A DNA stretch of 64,000 nucleotides from the NCBI RefSeq assembly GCF_001598255.1, contig NZ_BCYP01000007.1:1-64000 (forward strand). Reading direction: 5' to 3'. The notes under the pieces were generated by a model. It made no database searches and had not been told where the DNA came from. It saw only the letters and a list, made by a program, of their open reading frames with translations. The translations under genes and the position numbers were made by a program. Positions 33,614 to 43,839 of the stretch are shown here, one piece after another. Source of the DNA: Mitsuaria chitosanitabida ATCC BAA-476 = NBRC 102408 (GTDB lineage: Bacteria; Pseudomonadota; Gammaproteobacteria; Burkholderiales; Burkholderiaceae_C). The stretch's first letter is position 1. Each line of letters begins with the position of its first letter.

Positions 33614-35206
33614 ATGGATTCCCTCATCGCGCAACTGATGGCCGTCTTCAAGCGGATGTGGCGCTACCGCTGGCCCGGCCTGATCGCCGCCTGGCTGGTG
33701 GGCATCGTCGCCGCCGTGGTCGTCTTCGTCGTTCCCGACCGCTACGAGGCCAGCGCGCGCGTCTACGTGGACACCCAGTCCATCCTCAAGCCGCTGATGT
33801 CGGGCGTGGCCGTGCTGTCCAACACGGAGCAGCAGGTCAACATGCTCAGCCGCACGTTGATCAGCCGGCCCAACGTCGAGAAGCTGGTCCGCATGGCCGA
33901 CCTGGACCTCAAGGCCACCAGCAAGTCCGACCAGGAGGCGCTGATCGAGCGCGTCACGCACAACCTGTCGATCCAGACCGCCGGCAACACCGCCAACAAC
34001 CTGTACATCCTGAGCTACCGCGACTCCTCGCCCGAGAGCTCCAAGAAGGTGGTGGCCTCGCTGCTGTCCATCTTCATGGAGTCCAGCCTGGGCAACAGCC
34101 GCCGCGACAGCACCACCGCCGCGACCTTCCTGAACGAGCAGATCAAGAACTACGAGACCAAGCTCGAGGAGGCCGAGGCGCGCCGCAAGGAATTCCGCCT
34201 GCGCAACCTGCAGATCACCGCCGCCGACGGCAAGGACTCCGCCGCGCGCCTGGCCGAGGCCAGCAACCTGCTCGAGGCCGCCCGGCTGCAGCTGCGCGAG
34301 GCCGTCAGCGCCCGCGACTCCGCCCGCGCGCTGCTCGACAGCGAGCAGAAGCGCAACTCGGCCGGCGGGACGCTGTCCAGCCTGATGCAGGAGAGCTCGC
34401 AGCGCTTCGCCACCCCCGAGCTGGACGCCCGCATCGGCGAGCTCAAGCGCACGCTGGACCAGCTGCAGCAGCGCTACACCGACCAGCATCCGGACGTGGT
34501 CAACACCAAGCGCCAGATCAAGGACCTGGAAGACCAGCGCCGCAAGGAAGTGGCCGACCTGCAGAAGGCCGCGCTGTCGCAGCCCGGTACCGCCGGCGGC
34601 CGCAACGACAGCCTGGCCAATCAGGAACTGGCCCGCACGCTGGCGACCAAGGAGGTCGAGGTGGCCCAGGCGCGCGCGCGCGTCGACGAGTTCTCCACCC
34701 GCTACGCCCAGGCGCAGGGCGCCATCAAGATGGCGCCGCAGCTGGAGGCCGAGTTCGCGCAGCTGAACCGCGACTACGACATCATCAAGAAGAACTACCA
34801 GGACCTGGTGGAGCGCCGCGAGTCCGCCTCGCTGTCGACCGACCTGGACAACACGTCCGGCGTGGCCGACTTCCGCATCATCGACCCGCCGCGGGCCTCG
34901 CCCAAGCCGGTCGCGCCCAACCGCCTGGTGCTGATGGCGGGCGGTCTGGTGGTCGCGCTGCTGGCCGGCCTGCTGACGGCCTTCGCCGCCAGCCAGATCC
35001 GTCCGGTCTTCCATGACCTGAACGAACTGCGCCATCGCCTGGAGCTGCCCATCCTGGGCGCGGTCTCCCGGCAGGAGACGCCGGAGGACCGGCGTCGCGC
35101 GAAGGTGGACCTGCTGCGCTTCGGCGTGGCGTCCGGCAGCCTGGTGAGCCTGTACGCGCTGGGGCTGATCGGCATGGCCATCTGGCTGAGCCGCCAGGTC
35201 GGCTGA
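33614..35206 (+). CDS. XrtA-system polysaccharide chain-length determinant (Wzz/PCP-2-like)
   Basis: A 530-residue inner-membrane protein with transmembrane helices near both ends: PGLIAAWLVGIVAAVVVFVV near residue 20, LVLMAGGLVVALLAGLLTAF near 445, and another at the extreme C-terminus. Between them lies a periplasmic coiled-coil region (about 180-400). The RYEASARVYVDTQSILKPLM segment is typical of TIGR03007. There is no kinase domain; the separate autokinase gene follows after 13 bases, so the two form a Wzc-like pair controlling polymer length. Confidence 0.92.
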   Translation: MDSLIAQLMAVFKRMWRYRWPGLIAAWLVGIVAAVVVFVVPDRYEASARVYVDTQSILKPLMSGVAVLSNTEQQVNMLSRTLISRPNVEKLVRMADLDLKATSKSDQEALIERVTHNLSIQTAGNTANNLYILSYRDSSPESSKKVVASLLSIFMESSLGNSRRDSTTAATFLNEQIKNYETKLEEAEARRKEFRLRNLQITAADGKDSAARLAEASNLLEAARLQLREAVSARDSARALLDSEQKRNSAGGTLSSLMQESSQRFATPELDARIGELKRTLDQLQQRYTDQHPDVVNTKRQIKDLEDQRRKEVADLQKAALSQPGTAGGRNDSLANQELARTLATKEVEVAQARARVDEFSTRYAQAQGAIKMAPQLEAEFAQLNRDYDIIKKNYQDLVERRESASLSTDLDNTSGVADFRIIDPPRASPKPVAPNRLVLMAGGLVVALLAGLLTAFAASQIRPVFHDLNELRHRLELPILGAVSRQETPEDRRRAKVDLLRFGVASGSLVSLYALGLIGMAIWLSRQVG

Positions 35207-35219
35207 GGGGAGTGACGCA

Positions 35220-36194
35220 ATGACGAGCCTGATCGAACAAGCCGCCCAGCGGCTGGAACAACTGAAGCAGGCCGGCGTGGACGTCGGCCCGGCCACCCCG
35301 GCCGCGACCAGCGCCGCGCCCGCCCCGGCCGTGGCGCCGCCGGCCCAGCCCGCGGCCGCGGTCGCCGCGCCGGCCGTGGTCACCGCGCGGTCCGCCTCCG
35401 ACGGCCATTCCAAGCGCATCGACCTGGACCTGGACGCGCTGACCGCGCAGGGCTTCCTGACGCCGCAGGCACCGCGCACGGTGATGGCGGACCAGTACCG
35501 CAACATCAAGCGCCCGCTGATCCGCAACGCGATGCAGAAGGGCGCCTCGTCGCTCAACCACGCGAACCTGATCATGGTGACCAGCGCGCTGCCCGGCGAG
35601 GGCAAGAGCTTCACCTCGCTGAACCTGGCCATGTCCATCGCGGCCGAGTTCGACAACACCGTGATGCTGGTGGACGCCGACGTCGCCCGCCCGTCGATGC
35701 TGCGCATGCTGGGCCTGCCGCCCGGCCCCGGCCTGCTCGACGTGCTGGAGAAGGAAGCGGACATGGCCAGCGTCCTGATCAAGACCAACGTCGACAAGCT
35801 GACCCTGCTGCCCAGCGGCCGCGCCCATTCGCGCGCCACGGAACTGCTGGCCAGCGACGCGATGAGCGCGCTGCTGGACGACATGGCCAAGCGCTATCCG
35901 GACCGGATCATCATCTTCGACTCGCCGCCGCTGCTGCTGACGACCGAGTCGCGGGTGCTGGCCTCGCACATGGGCCAGGTGGTGGTCGTGGTGCAGGCCG
36001 AGCGCACGCCGCAGAGCGCCGTGCAGCAGGCCGTCGCCGCGATCGAGAACTGCCCGCTCAAGATGGTCCTGCTGAACCAGGCCAGCAGCAAGCCGGGCAG
36101 CGGCTACGGCTATGGCTACGGCTACGGGTATGGCTACGGCTACGGCTACGGCGAGACCGACGGCGCCGGCCACGCCGGATCGGGCAAGGCCTGA
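35220..36194 (+). CDS. XrtA-associated tyrosine autokinase (BY-kinase)
   Basis: A 324-residue cytosolic kinase. An Ala/Pro-rich N-terminus (25-55) leads to a conserved MADQYRNIKRPL segment. The BY-kinase core has Walker A LPGEGKSFTSLN (about 124-135), Walker A' VDADVARPS (151-159) and Walker B IIFDSPPLLLTTESRVL. The C-terminal end holds eight consecutive Gly-Tyr units, the tyrosine cluster expected to be autophosphorylated. It matches TIGR03018. Phosphorylation state would control the chain-length protein encoded just upstream. Confidence 0.93.
   Translation: MTSLIEQAAQRLEQLKQAGVDVGPATPAATSAAPAPAVAPPAQPAAAVAAPAVVTARSASDGHSKRIDLDLDALTAQGFLTPQAPRTVMADQYRNIKRPLIRNAMQKGASSLNHANLIMVTSALPGEGKSFTSLNLAMSIAAEFDNTVMLVDADVARPSMLRMLGLPPGPGLLDVLEKEADMASVLIKTNVDKLTLLPSGRAHSRATELLASDAMSALLDDMAKRYPDRIIIFDSPPLLLTTESRVLASHMGQVVVVVQAERTPQSAVQQAVAAIENCPLKMVLLNQASSKPGSGYGYGYGYGYGYGYGYGETDGAGHAGSGKA
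36102..36149 (+). repeat. Tandem hexamer (GGCTAC)8 encoding the Gly-Tyr tail of the kinase
   Basis: Eight six-base units, two with TAT and one with GGG, encode Gly-Tyr eight times in a row. Unit loss or gain keeps the frame, so the number of phosphorylatable tyrosines could vary by slippage. Confidence 0.88.
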
Positions 36195-36198
36195 CCCG

Positions 36199-37845
36199 AT
36201 GACGCGCGCGTTCGTCGCCCGCCGCCGGCCGCTGTCCCTGGCCTGCCTCGCCGCGCTGGGCGCGCTGGCGGTGCTGGCCCACGCGCCCGCGCGCGGCCAG
36301 GAAGCCGCGCAGACCGGCGGCCAGGCGGGCCCCCAGTCCGGCGCGCAGTCGGGCACGGACAACAATCCCGGCGCGACCACCAGCCGCAAGGGCTGGGTCA
36401 TCACGCCGCGCGTCGCCGCCACCGAGACCTGGACCGACAACCTCTCGCTCGCGCCCGACGCCTTCCGCGACCGCGCCTTCATCACCGCGATCTCGCCCGG
36501 CATCAGCATCTCCAGCGACCGCGGGCCGGTGCGGGGCGTGTTCGACTACACCCTGGACGGCCTGGTCTACCTGAAGAGCGACCGCAGCGCGCGCCTGCAG
36601 AACCAGCTGAACACCAAGATCACCGCCGAGCTGGCGCCGCAGGCGCTCTACGTCGACGTGGCGGGCAACATCAGCCAGCAGTCGATCTCGGCCTTCGGCC
36701 AGCAGTCGACCAACAGCCAGCTGGACAACCCCAACCGCACCGAGGCGCGCACCCTGCAGGTCTCTCCCTACTGGCGCGGCACGCTGGGCCAGCTCGCCAC
36801 CTTCGAGCTGCGCGCGATCGGCCAGATCCGCAACACCAGCGACGGCGGCTCCGGCCTGGGCGCGAGCAGCAGCGGCGACAACAAGGAAGGCACGGTCAGC
36901 CTGAACATCAAGGGGCCGCAGGGCCGCGCGATCAACTGGGGCCTGCAGGCCTCGACCCAGCGCGTGCACTACGACAACACCGGCATCGACAACCGCACCA
37001 CCTCCGGGGTCGGCTCGCTGTACTGGATCCCCGACGTGGACTGGACCCTGGGCGTCAACGCCGGCGCCGAGCGCAGCGACTACTTCGGCAAGGAGACGAC
37101 CAGCGTCTACGGCGCCAACTTCCGCTGGACGCCCACGCCCCGCACCCAGGTCGTCGGCGACTGGCAGCACCACAGCTACGGCAACAGCCACAACCTGTCG
37201 GTCGAGCACCGCATGTCGCGGATCTCGCTGCGCGCGTCCAACTCGCAGAGCGTGGTCACGACCAACGCGCCGACCGGGCAGGGCACCAACTACCAGTTGC
37301 TGGACCTGCAGTTCCAGGCCTCGGAGCCGGACCCGGTCAAGCGCGACCAGCTGGTGCGCGCTGTGCTCGCGCTGATGGGCCTGCAACCCGACGCGATCAC
37401 CGGCAACGGCTTCATCAGCAACAGCGCGATGCTGCAGCGGCGCACCGACGTGGCCGTGTCCTGGACCGGCCCGCGCCTGGTGGCGACGCTGGCGGGCAAC
37501 GACAGCACGACCTCGCGCCTGGGCGTGGCGCCCACGGGCAGCGGCGACCTGTCGCTGACGGACCGGCTGCGCCAGCGCGGGGTCACGCTCTCGCTGGGCT
37601 ACCGCCTCACGCCGCTGGCCAGCTCCAGCCTCACCTATTCCCGCCAGCACAGCAGCGGCGCCGGTGTCGGTTCGACCGACATGAAGTCGCTGCAGGCCAA
37701 CGTCGCGATCCGGCTGGGACCGCGCACCGACGCCAACCTGGGCCTGCGCCACACGACCTACTCCGACGGCGTGTTCCTGGCGACCCTGGGCGGCTCCGGC
37801 TATCGCGAGAACGCGCTCTTCGCGTCGCTGTCCCAGCGCTTCTAA
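36199..37845 (+). CDS. XrtA-system outer-membrane beta-barrel protein (TIGR03016-like)
   Basis: A 548-residue protein with signal peptide (LACLAALGALAVLAHA), a Gln/Gly/Ser linker, and from about residue 60 alternating strands such as VITPRVAATETWTDN and SLTYSRQHSSG. It ends in an aromatic Phe (SLSQRF), as outer-membrane barrels do. It matches the PEP-CTERM system-associated family TIGR03016. A structural or export role in the outer membrane is inferred from context. It starts four bases after the kinase stop. Confidence 0.88.
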   Translation: MTRAFVARRRPLSLACLAALGALAVLAHAPARGQEAAQTGGQAGPQSGAQSGTDNNPGATTSRKGWVITPRVAATETWTDNLSLAPDAFRDRAFITAISPGISISSDRGPVRGVFDYTLDGLVYLKSDRSARLQNQLNTKITAELAPQALYVDVAGNISQQSISAFGQQSTNSQLDNPNRTEARTLQVSPYWRGTLGQLATFELRAIGQIRNTSDGGSGLGASSSGDNKEGTVSLNIKGPQGRAINWGLQASTQRVHYDNTGIDNRTTSGVGSLYWIPDVDWTLGVNAGAERSDYFGKETTSVYGANFRWTPTPRTQVVGDWQHHSYGNSHNLSVEHRMSRISLRASNSQSVVTTNAPTGQGTNYQLLDLQFQASEPDPVKRDQLVRAVLALMGLQPDAITGNGFISNSAMLQRRTDVAVSWTGPRLVATLAGNDSTTSRLGVAPTGSGDLSLTDRLRQRGVTLSLGYRLTPLASSSLTYSRQHSSGAGVGSTDMKSLQANVAIRLGPRTDANLGLRHTTYSDGVFLATLGGSGYRENALFASLSQRF

Positions 37846-37859
37846 GCTTCATCACCGTC

Positions 37860-38966
37860 ATGTACGAGGCCTTCTACGGGCTGGCGAGCAAGCCTTTCCA
37901 GCTCAGTCCCGATCCCAGCTTCTACTTCGGCAGCAAGCAGCACCGCCGCGCCAAGGCCTACCTCGACTACGGCGTGCTGCGCAGCGACGGCTTCATCGTC
38001 ATCACCGGCGAGATCGGCGCGGGCAAGACCACGCTGGTGCGCGGTCTGCTGGACAGCCTGAACCGCAGCAACGTCGTCATCGGCAACGTGGTCACCACGC
38101 AGCTGGACGCCGAGGACACGCTGCGCCTGGTGGGCGCGGCCTTCGGCGTGCGGGTCAAGGACCTGCCCAAGAGCGAGCTGCTGATGGCCCTGGAGGCCTT
38201 CTTCGTCAGCGAGGCCAGCCGCGGCAAGCGCTGCCTGCTGATCGTCGACGAGGCGCAGAACCTGACCGCCCGCGCGGTCGAGGAGCTGCGCATGCTGTCC
38301 AACTTCCAGTTCGGCAACCAGTCCCTGGTGCAGACCTTCCTGGTGGGCCAGCCCGAGTTCCGCGCCATCCTGCAGCGGCCGGAGATGGAGCAGTTCCGCC
38401 AGCGCATCGCGGCGAGCTGCCACATCGGCCCGCTGGACGAGGAGGACACCCAGCGCTACGTCGAGCACCGCCTCAAGTGCGCCGGCGCCGACGGCAAGCC
38501 CAGCTTCGACGCCGACGCCTTCGCCGCGCTGCACAAGGCCAGCCAGGGCATCCCGCGCCGCATCAACACGCTGTGCGACCGCCTGCTGCTGCTGGGCTTC
38601 ATGCACGAGAACCCGCACCTGACCGCGGCCGACGTGGACGAGGTGGTCAAGGACCTGGCCAATGAGTCCGCCTCCGCGCCGCCGCCGGCCGTGCGCGGCG
38701 TCAACGGCAGCGCCGCCGCGGGCCTGAACGGCGCGCACGCGGTCGCCGCCGATGGCGACGTGGTGCTGGACGTGGACCTGTCGCGGCTGCGCGCGCGTCT
38801 GGGCGAGGACGCCGACCTGGGCGCGCTGGCGCAGGGTCTGGCCGGCCTGAGCCTGGACGGCCAGGACGCGCGGCTGCAGCGCATCGAGGACAGCCTGCTG
38901 CGCCTGGAACGCATCAACACGCAGACCCTGGCGCTGCTGCAGAAGCTGGTGGGGGTGGTGAAGTGA
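37860..38966 (+). CDS. XrtA-associated ExeA-like AAA ATPase
   Basis: A 368-residue ATPase starting MYEAFYGLASKPFQLSPDP, the TIGR03015/ExeA signature. Walker A is GEIGAGKTTL (50-59) and Walker B CLLIVDEAQN (about 125-134), with the conserved QTFLVGQPEF and GIPRRINTLCDRLLL. The region after about 275 is Ala/Gly-rich and ends in a coiled coil. It is thought to energise or organise envelope assembly in the system. The stop overlaps the next gene by GTGA. Confidence 0.92.
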   Translation: MYEAFYGLASKPFQLSPDPSFYFGSKQHRRAKAYLDYGVLRSDGFIVITGEIGAGKTTLVRGLLDSLNRSNVVIGNVVTTQLDAEDTLRLVGAAFGVRVKDLPKSELLMALEAFFVSEASRGKRCLLIVDEAQNLTARAVEELRMLSNFQFGNQSLVQTFLVGQPEFRAILQRPEMEQFRQRIAASCHIGPLDEEDTQRYVEHRLKCAGADGKPSFDADAFAALHKASQGIPRRINTLCDRLLLLGFMHENPHLTAADVDEVVKDLANESASAPPPAVRGVNGSAAAGLNGAHAVAADGDVVLDVDLSRLRARLGEDADLGALAQGLAGLSLDGQDARLQRIEDSLLRLERINTQTLALLQKLVGVVK

Positions 38967-39853
38967 CGAGCATCCTGAACGCCGGCGGCAAGCCGATCCG
39001 CAACGCGATGAGCATCGACGTGGAGGACTACTTCCAGGTCTCCGCCTTCGCGCCCTACATCGACCGTGGCGACTGGGACCGGCGCGAGTGCCGCGTCGAG
39101 CGCAACGTCGGCCGCATCCTGGACCTGCTGGACGCCAGCGGCCCCGGCGGCGTGAAGGCGACCTTCTTCACCCTGGGCTGGATCGCGCAGCGCTATCCGC
39201 GGCTGGTGCGCGAGATCGTCGCCCGCGGCCACGAGCTGGCCAGCCACGGCTTCGGCCACGAACGCGCCAGCGACCTGGACCGCGCCGCTTTCCACAAGGA
39301 CATCGCCGACGCCAAGGCGCTGCTCGAGGACCTGGGCGGCGTCGAGGTCAAGGGCTACCGCGCGCCCAGCTTCTCGATCGGCAAGGACAACCTCTGGGCC
39401 TTCGACGTGCTGGCCGAATGCGGCTACCGCTACAGCTCCAGCGTCTATCCCATCGAGCACGACCACTACGGCATGCCCGACTCGCCGCGCTTTGCCTACG
39501 AGGTGCGGCCGGGCCTGATCGAGGTGCCGGTGACCACGCTGCGCTGGCGCGGCAAGAACTACCCGAGCAGCGGCGGCGGCTGGTTCCGCCTGCTGCCCTA
39601 CGGCATGACGCGCTGGATGATCGAGCGCTTCAACCGCATCGAGGGACGCAGCGCGGTCTTCTACTTCCATCCGTGGGAGATCGACCCCGAGCAGCCGCGC
39701 ATTCCCGGCATCGACGCCAAGACGCGCTTCCGCCATTACGTGAACATCGACCGCACCGAGGCCCGCATCGCGCGCCTGCTGGGCGACTTCCCGTGGGCGC
39801 GCATGGACGAGATCTTCCTCGCGCCCGAAGGCGCGGATCGGCTGGCCGCATGA
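38963..39853 (+). CDS. XrtA-system polysaccharide deacetylase
   Basis: A 296-residue NodB-type (CE4) deacetylase with a GTG start that overlaps the ATPase stop. SIDVEDYFQVS holds the catalytic Asp and metal Asp region, ELASHGFGHERAS the metal-binding His pair, and YRAPSFSIG the Arg motif. FYFHPWEIDPEQPRIPG is typical of TIGR03006. It removes acetyl groups from amino sugars in the exopolysaccharide. Confidence 0.92.
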   Translation: MTSILNAGGKPIRNAMSIDVEDYFQVSAFAPYIDRGDWDRRECRVERNVGRILDLLDASGPGGVKATFFTLGWIAQRYPRLVREIVARGHELASHGFGHERASDLDRAAFHKDIADAKALLEDLGGVEVKGYRAPSFSIGKDNLWAFDVLAECGYRYSSSVYPIEHDHYGMPDSPRFAYEVRPGLIEVPVTTLRWRGKNYPSSGGGWFRLLPYGMTRWMIERFNRIEGRSAVFYFHPWEIDPEQPRIPGIDAKTRFRHYVNIDRTEARIARLLGDFPWARMDEIFLAPEGADRLAA

Positions 39854-40968
39854 GCGCGCTCCCGGTGAGCGCGACGTCCGGCACGTCCGCGGCGACCGCG
39901 GGCCCGGGCGCCTCGGCCGCATCGACGGCGGCGCGGCAGGTCAAGCGCCTGGCGCTGGACGACACGGCCGGCGCGGCCCGCTGGGACGCGTTCGTGCGCG
40001 AGTGCCCGACGGCGACCTTCTTCCACCTCTCGGCCTGGCAGCGGATCATCCGCCGGCAGTTCGGCCACGAGGGCTTCTTCCTCTACGTCGAGCGCGAGGG
40101 CCGCATCGAGGGCGTGCTGCCGCTGGCGCAGAACAAGAGCCGGCTCTTCGGCCATGCGCTGGTGGGGCTGCCCTTCGCGGTCTACGGCGGCGTCGCGGCG
40201 CTCGACGAGGACGCGGCCACCGCGCTCGAGACCGAGGCCCAGGCCATCGCGCGCCGTCTCGGCGCCGAGCACCTGGAGCTGCGCAACGTCCAGCGCCGTC
40301 ACACGGACTGGCCGCATCAGGACCTGTACGTGACCTTCCGCAAGGAGATCCTGGCGGACGAGGAGGCCAACATGCTGGCCATCCCGCGCAAGCAGCGCGC
40401 GATGGTGCGCAAGGGCATCAAGAACAACCTGAGGGCGGAGATCGACCGCGACGCCGGCCGCTTCTTCGCGCTGTACGCCGACAACGTCCACCGCCACGGC
40501 ACGCCCGCGATGCCCAAGCGCTACTTCCAGGCGCTGATGGACGAGTTCGGCGACGACGCCGAGGTGCTGATCGTCAGCAGCGAGCAGGGCGAGCCGCTGT
40601 CGGGCGTGCTCAGCTTCTACTTCCGCGACGAGGTGCTCCCGTACTACGCCGGCGACGCGGTCGCCGCGCGCGACCTGGCGGCCAACGACTTCAAGTACTG
40701 GGAGCTGATGCGGCGCGCCTGCGCGCGCGGGCTCAAGGTCTTCGACTACGGCCGCAGCAAGCAGGGCACGGGCAGCTATTCGTTCAAGAAGAACTGGGGC
40801 TTCGAGCCGACGCCGCTGCACTACGAGTACCAGCTCTACCAGCGCGACGCCGTGCCGCAGAACAACCCCAGCAACGCCAAGTACCAGCTCATGATCAAGG
40901 CCTGGCGCAAGCTGCCGATCTCCGTGGCCAACTGGCTCGGTCCCTTCATCGTCCGCAGCCTCGGTTGA
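39850..40968 (+). CDS. XrtA-system FemAB-family acyl/aminoacyltransferase-like protein
   Basis: A 372-residue GNAT-like FemAB protein of TIGR03019 type, with FFHLSAWQRIIRRQFGHEGFF near the start and MLAIPRKQRAMVRKGIKNNL in the centre. FDYGRSKQGTGSYSFKKNWG lies at the active region and LHYEYQLY follows. An Ala/Ser/Thr-rich N-terminal 30 residues is outside the domain. Family members add amino acids or acyl groups to cell-surface polymers; the substrate here is presumably the exopolysaccharide or its linked protein. It is coupled by ATGA to the deacetylase. Confidence 0.9.
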   Translation: MSALPVSATSGTSAATAGPGASAASTAARQVKRLALDDTAGAARWDAFVRECPTATFFHLSAWQRIIRRQFGHEGFFLYVEREGRIEGVLPLAQNKSRLFGHALVGLPFAVYGGVAALDEDAATALETEAQAIARRLGAEHLELRNVQRRHTDWPHQDLYVTFRKEILADEEANMLAIPRKQRAMVRKGIKNNLRAEIDRDAGRFFALYADNVHRHGTPAMPKRYFQALMDEFGDDAEVLIVSSEQGEPLSGVLSFYFRDEVLPYYAGDAVAARDLAANDFKYWELMRRACARGLKVFDYGRSKQGTGSYSFKKNWGFEPTPLHYEYQLYQRDAVPQNNPSNAKYQLMIKAWRKLPISVANWLGPFIVRSLG

Positions 40969-40978
40969 GGATCGCCGC

Positions 40979-42202
40979 ATGGCCAACATCCTCTACCTGG
41001 TCCACCGCCTGCCGTACCCGCCCAACAAGGGCGACAAGCTGCGCTCGTACCACCTGCTCAAGCACCTCGCGGCGCGGCACCAAGTCTGGCTGGGCAGCTT
41101 CGTCGACGACGCCGAGGACTGGGCGCACCTGCCCGCGCTGCGCGAGCTCTGCGCCGACCTCTTCGTCGCCGGGCTGAATCCGCTGACCTCGCGCGTGGCC
41201 AGCCTGCGCGGTCTCATGACCGGCGAAGCGCTGAGCCTCCCGTACTACCGCCATCGCGAGATGCGCGACTGGATCGCCCGCATCGCGCGCGAGCAGCGCT
41301 TCGACGCGGTGGTGGTGTTCTCCTCGACCATGGCGCAGTACGCGCAGCAGCTGCAGGACATCGCCGGCCCGGTGCCGATGCTGGTGGACTTCGTGGACGT
41401 GGACTCGGCCAAGTGGACCGACTACGCCAAGGCCAATCGCTGGCCCATGTCCTGGCTCTACCGCCGCGAGGGCCGCGAGCTGCTGGCCTACGAGCGCCGC
41501 GTGGCCGAGCAGGCGCGCTGCAGCTTCTTCGTCACCGAGGGCGAGAAGGCGCTGTTCCAGCGCCTGTCCGAGACGGCGGCGCCCGTGGAGGCGCTGGGCA
41601 ACGGCGTGGACAGCGGCTATTTCGCTCCGCTCCCGCAGCAGGCCAATCCCTTCGATGCCGACGAGCTGCCGCTGGTGTTCACCGGCGCGATGGACTACTG
41701 GCCCAACGTCGACGCGGTGCAGTGGTTCGTGGCCGAGGCGCTGCCCGAGCTGCGCCGCCGCTGGCCCTCGCTGCGCTTCACCATCGTGGGCCGCGCGCCC
41801 ACGCCGGCGGTGCTGGCCCTGGCCGGCGACGCGGTGCGCGTGACCGGCACCGTGCCCGACGTGCGCCCCTACCTGCAGCACGCGGCCGCGGTCGTGGCGC
41901 CGCTGCGCCTGGCGCGCGGCGTGCAGAACAAGATCCTGGAGGCGATGGCCGTGGGCCGTCCGGTGGTGGCCGCGCGCAGCTGCGTCGAGGCGCTGGGCGC
42001 CGACGGCGTGCAGGCCGGGCAGGACCTGTTGTCGGCCGACAGCGCGGCCGACTATGTCGACCTGGTCCATGCGCTGCTGAGCGCCCCGGCCCGCGCCCAG
42101 GCCATCGGCCGTCAGGCGCGCGAGCGCGTGCTGCGCCAGTTCAGCTGGCAGGCCCATCTTTCCAAACTCGACGGCTACCTGCCGCGGGAGCAGGCGGCAT
42201 GA
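40979..42202 (+). CDS. XrtA-associated glycosyltransferase, TIGR03087 type
   Basis: A 407-residue GT-B glycosyltransferase. It begins [21 protein letters not shown], the TIGR03087 hallmark. [17 protein letters not shown] and [19 protein letters not shown] are conserved, and the donor site reads [19 protein letters not shown]. It should add one sugar of the repeat unit at the inner membrane. The stop overlaps the exosortase start (ATGA). Confidence 0.9.
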   Translation: MANILYLVHRLPYPPNKGDKLRSYHLLKHLAARHQVWLGSFVDDAEDWAHLPALRELCADLFVAGLNPLTSRVASLRGLMTGEALSLPYYRHREMRDWIARIAREQRFDAVVVFSSTMAQYAQQLQDIAGPVPMLVDFVDVDSAKWTDYAKANRWPMSWLYRREGRELLAYERRVAEQARCSFFVTEGEKALFQRLSETAAPVEALGNGVDSGYFAPLPQQANPFDADELPLVFTGAMDYWPNVDAVQWFVAEALPELRRRWPSLRFTIVGRAPTPAVLALAGDAVRVTGTVPDVRPYLQHAAAVVAPLRLARGVQNKILEAMAVGRPVVAARSCVEALGADGVQAGQDLLSADSAADYVDLVHALLSAPARAQAIGRQARERVLRQFSWQAHLSKLDGYLPREQAA

Positions 42203-43839
42203 GCGCGACCACCCCCTCCGCGGTCCGGCCGCAGGGCATTCCCCAGGCCTGGCGCCGCCCGTTGGCGGTGCTGCTGCTGCTGGTCGTGGCGCTGCTGCTG
42301 CTCTACCGCCAGACGGCGGTGGGCATGGTGTCGATCTGGTGGCGCTCGGGCACCTTCACCCACGCCTTCCTGGTGCCGCCCATCGCGCTGTGGCTGGCCT
42401 GGCGCCGCCGCGCCACCGTCATCCCGCTGACGCCGCGGCCGGTGCCCTGGCTGGCGCTGCCGCTGGTGGCCCTGGGCGCGGTCTGGCTGTTCGCCGACTT
42501 CGCCGCGATCAACGCCGCCACGCAGCTGATCCTCGTGGCCATGCTGGTGCTGCTCGTGCCGGCCGTGCTGGGCTGGGCCGTCGCGCGCGAGATGGCCTTC
42601 CCGCTGGCCTTCCTGTTCTTCTGCGTCCCGGTGGGCGAGTTCCTGCTGCCGCAGCTGATGGACTGGACCGCGAAGTTCACCGTCATCGCGCTGCGGTTGA
42701 GCGGCATCCCGGTCTACCAGGAGGGCCTGCAGTTCATCATCCCCAGCGGCCAGTGGTCGGTGGTGGAGGCCTGCTCCGGCGTGCGCTACCTGATCGCCTC
42801 GGCCATGGTGGGCACGCTCTACGCCTACCTGAGCTACCACTCGCTGCGCCGTCGCCTGGGCTTCATCGCCTTCGCGCTGGCGCTGCCGCTGGCGGCCAAC
42901 TGGGCGCGCGCCTACCTGATCGTGATGATCGGCCACCTGTCCGGCAACACGCTGGCGGTGGGCGTGGACCACTTGATCTACGGCTGGGTCTTCTTCGGCG
43001 CGGTGATGCTGGCGATGTTCCTGATCGGCTCGCGCTGGGCGCAGCCGGACCTGCCGCTGGTGGCGCGTCCGCAGCCGGTGCCCGCGCGTCCGGCCGCCTG
43101 GTGGCCGGCGGTCGTGGCTGTCGCGCTGGCCGTGGTGCTGCCGCAGGCCGCCGGCGCCTGGCTGCGCCAGGGCCACGCCACGCCGGTGGGCCGCCTGCCC
43201 GACCTCGTCGCGGCCCCGGGGTGGGAGGAGCGCGAGCTCACGACCGACGCCTGGTCGCCCGACTTCGAGGGCGCCAACGCCGCGCTGCACCAGATCTTCC
43301 GCCCGCGCGATCCGGCGCTGGGCCCGGGCCAGCCCCCGATCGGCCTGCACCTGCAGTTCTTCCGCGACCAGGACTACGAGCGCAAGCTGGTGGCGTCGAG
43401 CAACGCCGTCGTGGCGCCGGAGGACAAGCACTGGGCCGTCACCGGCCAGGGCGCGACGAGCTTCACGCCGGCCGGCGCCGCGCCGGTCGAGGTGCTGACC
43501 ACGCAGGTGCGCGCCTCCTCGCTGGACGCGATCAACGCGCCGCGCATGGTGGTGTGGCATGTCTACTGGATCAACGGCCAGCCCATGGTCAGCAGCACCC
43601 GCGCCCGCCTGTGGGGCGCGCTGGAGCGCCTGCGCGGGCAGGGCGACGACGCGGCGCTGGTGCTGGTCTACACACCGATGGACGAGCAGGCGCCGCGCCG
43701 CCTGGACGCCTTCCTGCGCCAGCACTGGACCGCGATCGACGCCGAGCTGCGCCGCGTGCGCGACGACGGGTTGAAGGGCGCGACGGTGGCCTCGGCCACG
43801 CCGTCCGGGACGGCCGCCTCCGCGGGAGCGACGCGATGA
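42199..43839 (+). CDS. xrtA: Exosortase A fused to an EpsI domain
   Basis: A 546-residue membrane enzyme. The N-terminal part (about 20-285) is the eight-helix exosortase with catalytic Cys192 in [11 protein letters not shown], Arg237 in [13 protein letters not shown] and His258 in [12 protein letters not shown]. After a final helix (about 295-310) the EpsI-type periplasmic domain follows ([39 protein letters not shown]). Exosortases cut PEP-CTERM proteins at the PEP motif and pass them on. The only recognised substrate in this window is at 30586. Its place inside the polysaccharide cluster fits the XrtA class. Confidence 0.94.
   Translation: MSATTPSAVRPQGIPQAWRRPLAVLLLLVVALLLLYRQTAVGMVSIWWRSGTFTHAFLVPPIALWLAWRRRATVIPLTPRPVPWLALPLVALGAVWLFADFAAINAATQLILVAMLVLLVPAVLGWAVAREMAFPLAFLFFCVPVGEFLLPQLMDWTAKFTVIALRLSGIPVYQEGLQFIIPSGQWSVVEACSGVRYLIASAMVGTLYAYLSYHSLRRRLGFIAFALALPLAANWARAYLIVMIGHLSGNTLAVGVDHLIYGWVFFGAVMLAMFLIGSRWAQPDLPLVARPQPVPARPAAWWPAVVAVALAVVLPQAAGAWLRQGHATPVGRLPDLVAAPGWEERELTTDAWSPDFEGANAALHQIFRPRDPALGPGQPPIGLHLQFFRDQDYERKLVASSNAVVAPEDKHWAVTGQGATSFTPAGAAPVEVLTTQVRASSLDAINAPRMVVWHVYWINGQPMVSSTRARLWGALERLRGQGDDAALVLVYTPMDEQAPRRLDAFLRQHWTAIDAELRRVRDDGLKGATVASATPSGTAASAGATR

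Noticed and set aside
42199-43839. Possible accidental fusion of exosortase and EpsI genes
   Set aside because: Exosortase A proteins with an attached EpsI domain are a known normal architecture; no frameshift is seen.
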